From: Neurospora crassa OR74A
Lineage: Eukaryota; Ascomycota; Sordariomycetes; Sordariales; Sordariaceae
DNA length: 64,000 bases
Assembly (NCBI RefSeq): GCF_000182925.2
Contig: NC_026501.1
Span: forward strand, 9,465,917 to 9,529,916
Reading direction: 5' to 3'
In this document: positions 25,058-35,934 of the stretch, piece by piece
Position numbering within the stretch: position 1 is the stretch's first letter
How the letters are laid out: each line of letters starts with the position of its first letter
The notes under the pieces: generated by a model
What the model was told of the DNA's origin: nothing
What the model saw: only the letters and a program-made list of their open reading frames with translations
Databases searched by the model: none
Made by a program: the position numbers and the translations under genes

Positions 25058-25321
25058 TGATAGGGTAATACTACANNNNNNNNNNNNNNNNNNNNNNNNN
25101 NNNNNNNNNNNNNNNNNNNNNNNNNNNNNNNNNNNNNNNNNNNNNNNNNNNNNNNNNNNNNNNNNNNNNNNNNNNTAGGTCCAACAACCGGGCAGCCGGA
25201 CACGTACTAAAGTACGTACCTAGGCATACCAATACCTCTATCGAAGGTAGGTATAGCTATAAGCCATACCCAATCTACTCTAATCAATTAATCTAATTAT
25301 ATATACAATACTCCCGCATTA
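25058..25321 (-). repeat. Chromovirus 3' LTR (left copy, contains a gap)
   Basis: Begins TGATAGGGTAATACTACA, broken by 100 N, resumes at 25176 and ends CTCCCGCATTA. It matches the right copy over the 145 bp after the gap with mostly C/T and G/A differences. Confidence 0.88.
25076..25175. other. Assembly gap (100 N) inside the left LTR of the chromovirus
   Basis: It interrupts the LTR 18 bp after its start; the other LTR is broken at a similar place (35679). Confidence 1.
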
Positions 25322-26278
25322 AATCCTAACGCCACAAAGAGAACACTATTATCCTTAATAGAATAACTTCACTTACTACATCTCGGGGATCTCCTCCTTA
25401 TCGCACCCACCTAATTCTCGCGATCCTTTTTATCTACAAACCGAACTCTTCGCTATCTATTAACGTAAGAGTATAGAACTCCAAATTTACGCTCATTTAG
25501 CCGGTACTTCCAATAATCCTCTACTACTTCTTTAACATTCTTTAACTTCTCTATATCCATCCAATTATTATTATAATAACCGTAGCCCTTCCATTTAATA
25601 TAATACTCCACCTTCCTATTAACCTACTTATAAACAGCTATCTTCTTAATCTCGTATCGAAGGCCTCTAATTTATTCTAATTCCGAATCTAAATCGCTTT
25701 ATAAATCCTCTACTAATCCGGGGGGCGGAATAGTACAATCAAAAAGGTCTTTATTATTCAATACGGGCGTAAAATAAACGACGGAAATTACTAAATATAT
25801 CTTTATACGCAAAGGCAAATCCAATTTGTACGCTAAACGGCCGACCTTCTAAATAATCTTAAATAGGCCAACGTATTATTAAGAAGTTTTACGCGAAGGT
25901 CGTTCTAATAAGTAATAACTATAATACAGCTTTAAGAACACCTTATTACCAACCTAGAACTTAAATTACTAGTAACTAACATTATATCGAAGTTTAGTAT
26001 CGGTAATTATAAAATCTATAGCGAACTAGGCTTCCTAATAGAAGTAGTCTCTAATAATTAAATTATCCTTAAGGGAATAGGGTAATTTATAAAAATTAAT
26101 AGCAACGTCCAAGGGACCCAGGAGCTTATAGCCGAAAAAATACTTGTAAGGGGATACTTTAAACGCTTTAACGAAGGTACTATTTAAATTCTATTAGAAT
26201 AAGGGCAAAATTAGAATCCAATTATAGCCTAACTTGTAATAAAAGGTATAAAATCTAATTACGATTTTTATAGTCTAG

Positions 26279-26563
26279 TGATACGGGGGGTGACCTTCAT
26301 TTACGATAGTAAATAAAATAAGGAAAGGAAGATGTTCTGAGAAGGAGGAAGGCTTCTAGCTAGCCGACTGCACGCAGTAGATATGCTGTGCAGTTGAGGT
26401 TGAGCTTGAGTACGGGCTACGGGGTGGCCCGAGTACTGTAGATTGGATGCCTAGACTGGGTACGGCAAGGAAGCCTCCATGACAGTCCAGCTAGTTTGGG
26501 CTGCTATAGTTAGTCTAAGCTATAATATACGATATATTTGGAAATTTAGGAATTTCCCTATTA
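26279..26563 (-). repeat. LTR of the nested element (3' in element orientation)
   Basis: 285 bp, flanked on its left by TCTAG. On the minus strand it starts TAATAGGGAAATTCC and ends CCCCCCGTATCA. Confidence 0.9.
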
Positions 26564-26859
26564 AATGCCGGTTTACACAAGAAAGAAACTATCGTCCTCG
26601 ATGGGCCTGGGCGTCTAAGTCTTCTCTGATAAGTTCTAGGCCTCCTCCGATAATCTTTAGGTCTCCTCCGACAATGTTAATGTTTTCTTTGATCTATTTG
26701 TCTATCTGGGTAGCGCTGGGAAATATCTTGATTTGGCGGGTATATAAGGTCGAAGTCCGATGAGTTCCGGGAAGTTAGATGGCGGCTAGGGAAGGTTGGT
26801 CTATGCCGAGGGAGTAAGGATATGGGAGTTTTGTTGGCTGACTAGGGGGTTGAAGCTTG

Positions 26860-27000
26860 AGAGGGTGATTGGTATTCGAGAAGGGGGTTGGTATTGGTAC
26901 TTGAGAGGGTGACTGGTACTCGAGAAGGTGGCTGGCATTGGTACTTGAGAGGGTGACTGGCACTTGAGAAGGTGATTGGCACTTAAAGTGCTGTAGCCGT
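26860..27000. repeat. Degenerate tandem repeat inside the nested element
   Basis: Units of the type GGTGACTGGTACTCGAGAAG and GGCATTGGTACTTGAGAG alternate for about 130 bp. The array is G/T-rich on the plus strand and encodes nothing recognisable. Confidence 0.75.
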
Positions 27001-28336
27001 AGAGAACGTTGGTTCTATGGATAAATAGAAAGAAAGAGAAAAGGGGTGTAAATGGGAGCTCTTTGGCTTACTGGCACTGGCTGGCAAGGTAGTTGATGCA
27101 GCTGTTAGAGTTGTAAAGAGTTGGTAAATGGGGTGATAGCTGTGTTCTTAAAGTTGTAAGGAGTTGGTAAGGGAGTTGGTAAGAAGGTGATAGTTGTGTT
27201 GATTGGTGACGCTAGTGTTGTTGTTGAGAACTGCTTGGTTTGTAGTAATGGCTGCCCGTATACAAGAAAGAGAGAGTAACGACCTCGTTGTAAGGGGGAT
27301 TGATTTTTGGGGCCCGAGACTGGCCGATTCTTAAGTAGGGAAAATAGGTTCTGAGTATCGGGATTGTTTGGGGTGTAAGAAGGAAGCGCTTTTGTGTTTG
27401 TAGTTGTCGAGGAAGTGAGGCGATAATTGGTAGATTGGTGGGTTTGAGAGTTCTAGTGGGCTGGAGTAGTTTTGGTCGGTTGGGGTATTATTAGCCGTAA
27501 TGATAAAGATTGTAGATTTGAGCTCTTTGAGGGGTGGCTAGTCTGGTGGGTTTTCGAGTGGTGGGCTTAAGAGTAGCAAGTTTACTTGGTTCTTGAAAGG
27601 AAGCGCTTGATAGTGGATTTTGGGATTTACTGCGACGCCCGTATTATTGTTGCAATGAGGGTGAATTAAGAAGAGTCGTGATATATAGTAGGGAATTTGG
27701 TTCGCGAGAGAGCGGTCGAGAAGCTCGTTGTCTTGGGGAGTCTAGCTTGCGGTTGGTCGGGGAGAGGCGCGCTTGAGTAACTACTTTGACGGGGAGAGGA
27801 GAGGAGAGTCTATAGTTTATAATGCTATCTCGCGACGAGCAAAAGTGGTAGGGAGATTTCGATGAGGGTGATGGTTGGTGATAACGATTGTCGTAGTCTA
27901 GTGCTATTATTACGACGAGCGATTGGAGGATGGCGGTTTTTGTTGTGAGCTGGAAGCTTTGGTGGTGATTTGATTGGAAGTCGACTTTGCTATTTCGCGA
28001 CGAGCTAAAGTAGAGGAGAGTCGAAGTCGGTGGCGCGCGGTGTACTTAATGAAGAGGACCGCTTAGTGATTGTGGGACTAATGTTCTATATAAATGGGAG
28101 GTTGTTTAATCGGACTGGCGTATTCGCGATTTAAATGATCTTGGCGATTTAAATAATCGAAGCGAGTTTGATAGAGGTATGGTGGTGATTGTGGGATCGA
28201 TGTTACTATCCGCAATAGAAGATTGTTTAGTTGGACTAGTAATATTGTAATAACGAGGTTAGCGAGCTTGCTAGAATGGGGGTGCGAGGAGTATATTGTT
28301 TGCGATAGTTACTGCCGTGGAGTTGTAGCTATTATT

Positions 28337-28621
28337 TGATACGGGGGGTGATTTTTATTTACAATAGTAAATAAAATAAGGAAAGGAAGATGTTCTGAGA
28401 AGGAGGAAGGCTTCTAGCTAGCCGACTGTACGTAGTAGATATGCTGTGTAGTTGAGGTTGAGCTTGAGTACGGGCTACGGGGTGGCCCGAGTACTGCAGA
28501 CTGGATGCCTAGACTGGGTACGGCAAGGAAGCCTCTATGATAGCCCAGCTAGTCTGGGCTGCCACAGCTAGTCTAAGCTATAATATACAATATATCTGGA
28601 AATCTAGGAATTTCCCTATTA
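28337..28621 (-). repeat. LTR of the nested element (5' in element orientation)
   Basis: 285 bp, followed on its right by TTTAG. Compared with the other LTR it reads T where the partner has C at several CpA contexts and the reverse at others, so both copies were mutated independently. Confidence 0.9.
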
Positions 28622-31600
28622 TTTAGTTTTTACATTCAGCTACTCCATTTCCTAATAAATAGTAGGCAATAATTATTAATAATCTAATACCCATCGCATT
28701 CCACATTCCTCGCTAATATACCGATATAAACTTATAGTCTCAATTTAAAATAATCCTAATAGAGAATCCCTAATCAATTATTAACATTATACGGATTATA
28801 ATAATTCCCTATTCTTCTATAATATATATATTGTATCTAGGAATAAGGAGAGACCTCTTCAATATTTTATCGGTAATAAGTATAAGGATATTATAAATAT
28901 CGTAACCGGGCATTTACTAAAGAGTATTTACTAATAATACTTCCGGGAGTCCAATAATAAAATTAATAGAAATAATACGCATAGGAAGAGCCTCGTCTAA
29001 CTTAATAGGGTAATAGTCTCCGATAGAGGGCTAGCGATCAGTCTAATTCAACTAACATACTAAATAGTATTTAATATATTATTTTACTAATTGTACTTTA
29101 TTAAGGAAGGATAAACCCTTTAGGTCGTACATTATTTAATTACGCCCGAAGTAGTATTTCTCATTATAAACTACCTCCAAAACCTCCTTTATAAATTTAT
29201 ATAAGACGCAAAGGTTATTCAATAGGGTACCTCTTAATTCGATTTATTAGTTATAAATCAAACCATCCCTTATAAAAAAAAGGTAGCCGGCTTTAGAAAA
29301 AGTACTCACTCTATCCTCGAATATCTTCTTAAATTCCTTTAAATACTCTAAAATCTTTACAAATTTCTTATTAGAAGCATATATTACCGTATAAACTTTA
29401 TAGATCTTCTAATCCATTTAAACTTCGGAAAAGGAGTACTAAACTTTATTAGCTATATACATAGAATTTTCCCAAATATTATTAAGTACTAATATTCTAT
29501 TAAAGTTACCATTATCCCCTACCACCTTCAAACGGCTTAAAGCATCCGGAATGAAGTTTAACTTATTAAGGATATAAAACACTTTTAAATTATATCCCAA
29601 TAAGTAAATAAAAGTATTAATTAACCGTTTATTAACTTAATCTATAAATATTATTCGAAGAAAAATTTACTTAATTATTCCCTTTATAGTAAAATAGTCC
29701 ATAAGGACGAAAATAAACAAATTATATAAATACAATTAAGTCCGAAGTTTCTTAACGGCCTATACTAAATATACTACCTCCAACTCGGATAGCCTATACC
29801 AAATCTCTACTTTAATCAACACTTTACTCAAAAATATAATAAGTAAGACTTATATAGTAGGGATATACGCAGCATTACAATCGTCCTATACGTATCCTAA
29901 TTTCAAATAAAAGAATATAACCCCGAAACTATACTTAAATAAACTATCTACTTATAAAAAGGCTTAGGAATTAGGGTTAAAATAGCTAAGAATCGAAGGA
30001 TCGTCGCATATAGCAATTTATAAAGCATTGAAAAACGCCTTCTCTACAGGCGTAGGGGTGTAGTATACCTTTATATAATAAATTACCCGCCTAACTAACT
30101 TTCCTAACTCTACTTTTCCTAATTTCCTCCCCTCAACTAGTAATACTACTTTGCACTATTATAAAAATTCTATAAATTATATATAGTAGGGGATAAAGTA
30201 TCGGAGAAAGCTTATACTTCCAATATACTACTCTAGGGCCTTCAAATTATCTAGGAAAGCAAACTTCTTAAAGGCTTCAATACGCTCCTTTATTATAAAT
30301 ATACTAAAACTATCGACGTAAAACCTAAGTAACTTAACACTTAAATATCTAAAATACAATTTCTTAAGTAAAAGGACAATATTCTTAGAGATAAATAAAA
30401 TAAATATAGTATCTAAATACTTCAGGTAGTCGTCTACTAAATCTAATATAATAATAATATTATTAATATAAATTCGATAATAATCTCAGTACTCCCTCAA
30501 TAATATATCTATAAAGCGCTAAATATATACTAAAATATTTTTAAATCCTATTTATACAACCATTAATTATTCTAAACCCTAATAGATTATTAATATAAAT
30601 TAATTATAATATCGCTACCAAATACTAAATTAGTAAAAGAAGGAAATAATATTAATAATTATAATAATAACCTTACCTTATATAAAAACAATAATTTCGC
30701 TTTACAAAGGTAAAGGGTAATTATCTAATATTATTAAACTATTTAATATATAGAGGTCAATAACCGGGCGCCCCTTAGGTCCCATCTTCATTTCCCTCTA
30801 TACCACAAATACTAGGTAAACGAATAGTATAATATACTTTACCCAATCCATCTTACCTTAATAATATAAAGCATTAAAAACTTTATTAATAACAACTTAA
30901 TCCTTCTTACTTACTAGGTATATTCGGACTACCACCTTATAATTTTACCATCCCTCTACTAAAAGGACCTTCATTATATCCTCTTCAAATATATCGACCA
31001 AACCTCCCTCTTTCTAAAGCTTTAAGAAGCGGACAATTAACTTTCGGAGTACAGTAGCAATATACCTACTCCCGGCGAATATATATACTCCTTCGTTAAT
31101 TATCTCTTTTAAGGCCTTCTTATTTATTTAAATACCGAAGGTAAAGTATTTTTCTAAAATATAAGGGGTATCCGGGCTATTAGGCGGGGCTAGTTATTCG
31201 GCTATCGGTTTCTTAAATTTAATTAAATCAATAGTATATATAATATTAAAATTAAAATCGACATTTACTAGTATAATATAAATTCAACATACTATATCAA
31301 TAGCTTAAGCAACTATCAAATTATTATTATCTATTAAACTTAAAATCTACCCTACTATAACTATATTACAAACATCGTTCTACAAACTAATAAAGTAGCC
31401 TTCGGAATAGCATTCGGTAATCCTCCTAATTTTCTATTTATAAAGGATAATTAATTCTTAATTAGAAATATTCTTTATTACTACTACTATAGGTAAACGT
31501 ATATTAATAACCGTACTAATAACAACTAAATAAATAAAATTGAAGAAGAAACTCCTATCCCGTAGGAACACTATATAATAAATAAAGACCATACGCTCCT

Positions 31601-32519
31601 CCCTTAAGCGTAGGACTACCTTTTTTATAGTAACGACCTTCTTTAAATAATAATTTAAGGGTTTTAATACTTTAAATACTATATTAAAATTATTTTACAG
31701 AAAGCGTACTTCAACCAACTAGTAATTAATATAAGTTTAACGGAAGTAGAAGAAAAAATTAGCAAATAGGAGGTTAGGTTCTAAAGTATTTATTACCCAT
31801 CCGGCTACAATTATTTTTAATAATATTAATTTACTATTACTACCCTAATTAGGTAAATAAATAATAAACGTTACCTATTCGTTTAATTAGGTAGGTTTTC
31901 TACTTATTCCTTTAATCCTAATTAAATACTCTATTAAAATCGAATATTTAAATATTTATAAGAAACCGCAATCGATTATTATTTTAAAAACTCCCGGGTC
32001 CACGCAAATTTCAACGTCCTCGGATTCCAGCATAGCCTTTACTATAATTTATAGGTATATAAAATTAAATAAAGGACCTATCTTTAAAAATTCGTTTATT
32101 TAAGGTACTACCTCCTTTATTTTAAAGGGAATATAAGTAGTAGTGCCAATATAGTAAGTACTACTATCTAATACTTAATATAACTCGTATTTCCCATAAC
32201 GATATAAATATTCGAATAAATTATTTCGAAATATAAAAATCTCTTTACAATCCCTATACTTATAGAAATTAATATTAGAAGAAACGGCCGGTATTAAATT
32301 AGTAATATTAGCTTTTTTAATACATTTCTAAGCATAATCTAACTTTTATTACACACTATTAAACTCTATTAAATACTTAGAACAAATTAATTTACTACTA
32401 TATATATAGTAAATTAAATTATTTAAAGTATATCTATTCGAATTATCCTCCGTAAAATTAACACAATTATTTCTATACTCCTCTATTTTATCCTTTATAT
32501 AATAAGTACATTCCGGATT

Positions 32520-32790
32520 CGAATTGTACTTATAATTATAATTATAATCGGGGGTACGGTTGCAATTACTAGTACAATTACAATCGCAATGGCAGTTTCA
32601 GTTAGAAATATAATTACAGTCGTAATTATCGCTTTAGTCGGAGGTACAATTACGCTCGTCAATATAATCGCTATTATAAATATAATTATAATTATCCTAG
32701 TAATAATTAGAATTAGGGTCGCGGCTACGGTTATAGTCGCAATTGCAACCGAAATTATAACCGCAATTGTAGGCTTAGCTACTAAATAAG
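32520..32790 (-). repeat. Degenerate AATTGY-type repeat encoding a Cys/Asn/Asp/Tyr-rich tract
   Basis: The plus strand is built of RTAATTATAATTACAATYG-like units. On the minus strand, in frame with flanking chromovirus sequence, it reads as a low-complexity tract (CNCDYNRSRDPNSNYY, NCHCDCNCTSNCNR and similar) with a few stops. It lies upstream of the RT in the gag/protease interval. A 66-codon plus-strand frame across it looks like a hydrophobic membrane protein but is an artefact of the repeat. Confidence 0.6.
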
Positions 32791-35387
32791 GAATACTTAT
32801 TTTTAACTATAGCAAAGAGTATAACTCGGGTTTTCTTAACTTCTTTAAAGTAAACTTTAGCATCGCTAAATATAGGCGGAAGTCGGATAATAATCTTTAT
32901 ATCTATACTAAAACTATTCTAAATTTAAATTATAATACTATACTAATTAATACCGTCTTTAATTAGGATGCCTATAACTCATACGAGGCGTAATTACTTT
33001 AGAATATATATAGTAACTATATTTTTATCCTTATATATATTATATAGGGAGATTCTTCTAGCATTAAACTTCTAAGTAGCTATTATAATATTAGAGGTAA
33101 ATCTTTTAACTAATACTAAAATTAGGTCTTCCACCGTAATTAGAGTATAACGCTTATTTAGAATTATTTAATTATATTACTATATATAGGCAGCGCTTTA
33201 TAAAAAGAGAGGCTATATACGTACAAATTATTTATAAATAAATCTATAAAAATCGTCTTTAAATAAAGCAACTAACCGGTCCTTAAATATAATAGTATTA
33301 ATATAAACAAAGTCGCTACCGGACTCAACCATACCTATATCCTTAGGGTTATTAGCGAAAGGGTTGAATATATTAATATTATTTTATTCCAATTTAATTT
33401 TATTTTTATTAAAGTTTAGGGCCTTAAAGAAAATAGGCTTATAATTAGTAAAGCGACTAATTTTACTAATAGGACGCAAACTATTATCGTTAATATTATT
33501 CGTATTATCGCCGTCATTAGGGTTACTAAGAGCGGCTATAATAAATCGGATATTTAAAGGAATAGGGGGTACACCTCCTCCAACCTTATTAATAATTTTA
33601 GTACTAAATTTAAATAAAAGGAAAGCATCTACAACCTTATTATAAATATTAATATTAATAGGGGCGGTATAAATTAAGTAAATAAAAATAATAGGAACTT
33701 TCCTAATTTATTTATTTACAATACACTCTACAATTACTTTATTAAACTCTTTATAAAATAAATTAAAGTACGTAGCAAAATAGATTCGCTTAGTATAGAA
33801 GTCCTCAATCTATTAGAAATATCTCTCGTACATATCGGCTTATCTTTTCAATAATCTTCAAAATTCCAAATTATAATCTTTTACTCTATTAATAAACTCT
33901 ATAAAATTATCTTTATTAAATTCAACATTGTTATGAAATATATCAATAAGACGAAGATCATAACAAATCTTATTAGTAAGGGTATTACCTATCGAAATAA
34001 TACATATACAAAAGCGAAATAACGGACTTCCTTTACAGATAGTATAAAGTCGAATAGGGATTTGCCTAACGAAAGTTAAAACAACCTCTCGAATATAAGG
34101 ATTTTAACACAAATTATATAGGATATTAATATAAGAACCTTCGTCAGTCTCCTTAATAATTAACTTTTAATATCTAATTGAAGGACCTTCGCCGTTACCC
34201 AAATTAATTAAATTTAAATATACTAAAGCCGTCCTACTATAATAAATAACCGTAATATTAAATTAATCTAATAAATTATTAGGGAAGCGTCTAGGCATTT
34301 GCTTATCCTTTTCTACAACTTTCTCTTTACCCTTAAACGACTTAAATCGCAAGGCGAAGGCAGCCAATAATTCTTAATAATTAATTATCATATTAACTTC
34401 GAAGCTATTAACTTAAATAGCAAAATTATTAATATAAATTTCTCTAGCGTCGGCGGCGGCGGAATTCTTTTAGAATTACTTATAAATCTCATTCTTCATC
34501 TAATATATATTTATATCCAAATATTTAATTATAACATCCATATAATTCAAACGCTTCCAAACCTTACAATTATTAATATACTTAGAAACTTCATTATCGC
34601 TATCGGAGCCTAAATCATTACTATAACCAATAGTAACAGTATCTCAATTATTATAAAGCGAAGTACACTTCTACTTCTAGGAGGAAGCCTTAGGAGGCGC
34701 AAACGTCTCGGGCAGATTAATAACCGAAGATCGGCGAAATTTTAAAGGGGAGAGAATATTTATAATACTAAAAATAATTATACCAACAATACCGGGCTTA
34801 GACTATAATTAATTAACATCGTATTAAACAAACATATAAATTTAAATAATATCGTACATCGAATTATTATTATAAAACAAATTATTAAATCAATATTAAA
34901 GCAATATAAATTAACTACTTAAACATTCGATATTATAAATTAAGGGTACCGACAACTTACGCAACGAATAATAAATAATTAATTAATCGGAAGGGTTTTC
35001 ACTAACTATATTAAAAAATAATTACTACCAACCGAACTATCAACGCAAATTTATCTTCTCCTACAATTAAAATATATTTAAATACTAAAATTAAGGTAAT
35101 AGTAAGGGAAATAAATAAAAATTAGGGTTTATTACTAAGGGTATTCTATATAAACAACCAATAGTTCTAAAGAGGGGAGGAAGCGACGGCTATCCAAAAA
35201 ATAAACGAATTGTAAGTAACCCGTCGTATTAAAATTTAATAAAGAAGCTCGGATTAAAGTAGTACGGAGGATTTAATACACTCGTTCGATACGAACCAAC
35301 ATAAGTACAATAGTATAAAATAAAGAAACAGAGGGTAATTATTATAATACTATTTATACAATACACAATCAATAAACTATATAACTA

Positions 35388-35637
35388 TAGGATTAACACT
35401 ACTATCCGTAATAGAAGATCTTTTAATCGGATTAATTAGGATCGTAAAATAAATAATTAGCGACCTATTATAAAATATAGGGGTAATTGTAGGATCGACG
35501 TACTATACACAATAGAAGATCGTTTAATCGGATTAATAAGCTCGTAAAATAAATAATTAACGAACTTACTAAAATAAGGGTACGAAGAGTATACTACTTA
35601 CAATAATTATTACAACCTTTTAATTGCAGCTACTACT
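35388..35637 (-). other. Chromovirus leader next to the 5' LTR, shared with the nested element
   Basis: A 111-bp-spaced duplication (AATAGAAGATCKTTTAATCG at 35410 and 35521) is followed by GGGTACGAAGAGTATACTAC and TTGCAGCTACTACT at the LTR border. The nested element has the matching series just inside its own 5' LTR (28080-28336: AATAGAAGATTGTTTAGTTG, GGGTGCGAGGAGTATATTGT, TTGTAGCTATTATT). The region should contain the primer-binding and packaging signals. Confidence 0.7.
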
Positions 35638-35929
35638 TAATAGGGTAATACTATAATATTTATTATAATTTGTAATATNNNNNNNNNNNNNNNNNNNNNN
35701 NNNNNNNNNNNNNNNNNNNNNNNNNNNNNNNNNNNNNNNNNNNNNNNNNNNNNNNNNNNNNNNNNNNNNNNNNNNNNNACCTGCAGGTCCAGCGACCGGG
35801 CAGCCGGATACGTACCAAGGCACGTACCTAGGCATGCCAGTACCTCCATCGAGGGTGGGCATGGCTGTGAGCTATGCCTAGTCTACTCTAATCAATTAAT
35901 CTAATCATATATGCGATGCTCCCGCATTA
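35638..35929 (-). repeat. Chromovirus 5' LTR (right copy, contains a gap)
   Basis: Begins TAATAGGGTAATACTATAAT (plus strand), broken by 100 N at 35679-35778, resumes CCTGCAGGTCCAGCGACCGG and ends CTCCCGCATTA. It keeps more C and G than the left copy, so it is less heavily mutated. Confidence 0.88.
35679..35778. other. Assembly gap (100 N) inside the right LTR
   Basis: It breaks the second chromovirus LTR, consistent with collapse of the two LTRs during assembly. Confidence 1.
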
Positions 35930-35934
35930 GCTTT

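Larger units (their letters stand above)
26279..28621 (-). mobile_element. Nested non-autonomous LTR retroelement (2343 bp)
   Basis: Two direct repeats of exactly 285 bp (26279-26563 and 28337-28621) both begin TGATACGGGGGGTGA and end TTTCCCTATTA. Flanking 5-bp sequences are TCTAG (26274-26278) and TTTAG (28622-28626), a target duplication with one C/T change. The 1773-bp interior has no gag or pol motif on either strand. It is visibly less AT-rich than its surroundings, so it is probably younger. By eye the LTRs differ at about 19 sites, all C/T or G/A. It interrupts the chromovirus integrase. The 60 or more bp just inside the 28337 LTR match the same position in the host chromovirus, which fixes its orientation as minus. 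It resembles a LARD or large TRIM element. Confidence 0.9.
25508..31200 (-). pseudogene. Chromovirus pol remnant (RT-RNase H-integrase-chromodomain)
   Basis: Minus-strand frames with many stops. RT: RIYINNIIIILDLVDDYLK near 30421-30476, with the YxDD aspartates both changed to Asn (30459-30470), then VKLLRFYVDSF and a LRYFIPYY block. RNase H: ILSYFNPNS and KYSFGVILFYLK near 29850-29970. Integrase: DYYPIKLDEALPMRIISINF then IIGLPE near 28960-29030 and LITDKILKRSLLIP near 28860; the first catalytic Asp of the DFI-type motif reads Asn. Chromodomain: KVEYYIKWKGYGYYNNNW, then EKLKNVKEVVEDYW, at 25508-25614; the YIKWKGY core is intact. Chromodomains in this family direct integration to H3K9-methylated chromatin. 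Protease and gag are not clearly identifiable. Confidence 0.82.
25058..35929 (-). mobile_element. Ty3/Gypsy chromovirus, full-length but RIP-inactivated
   Basis: The ends are TGATAGGGTAATACTA at 25058 and TAATAGGGTAATACTA at 35638, with CTCCCGCATTA closing each LTR at 25321 and 35929. An exact 5-bp target duplication GCTTT flanks the whole (25053-25057 and 35930-35934). Coding remnants lie on the minus strand in the order expected of Ty3/Gypsy: RT (about 30.0-30.7 kb), RNase H (about 29.7-29.97 kb), integrase core (about 28.85-29.04 kb) and chromodomain (25508-25614). The catalytic RT box reads YINN rather than YIDD. A 2343-bp LTR element is nested within the integrase region; without it and the gaps the element is roughly 8.3 kb. 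LTR ends read T(G/A)...TTA on the plus strand, as if the original CA terminus had undergone CpA to TpA change. Confidence 0.9.

Noticed and set aside
32589-32789. 66-codon very hydrophobic plus-strand frame resembling a small membrane protein
   Set aside because: It is the wrong-strand reading of an AATTGY-type simple repeat inside the chromovirus; Ile/Val richness follows from ATT/GTA codons.
24985-35862. Frames running through the N gaps near 24985-25203 and 35620-35862
   Set aside because: Most of their length is N. Their shared ends are just the two LTR copies.
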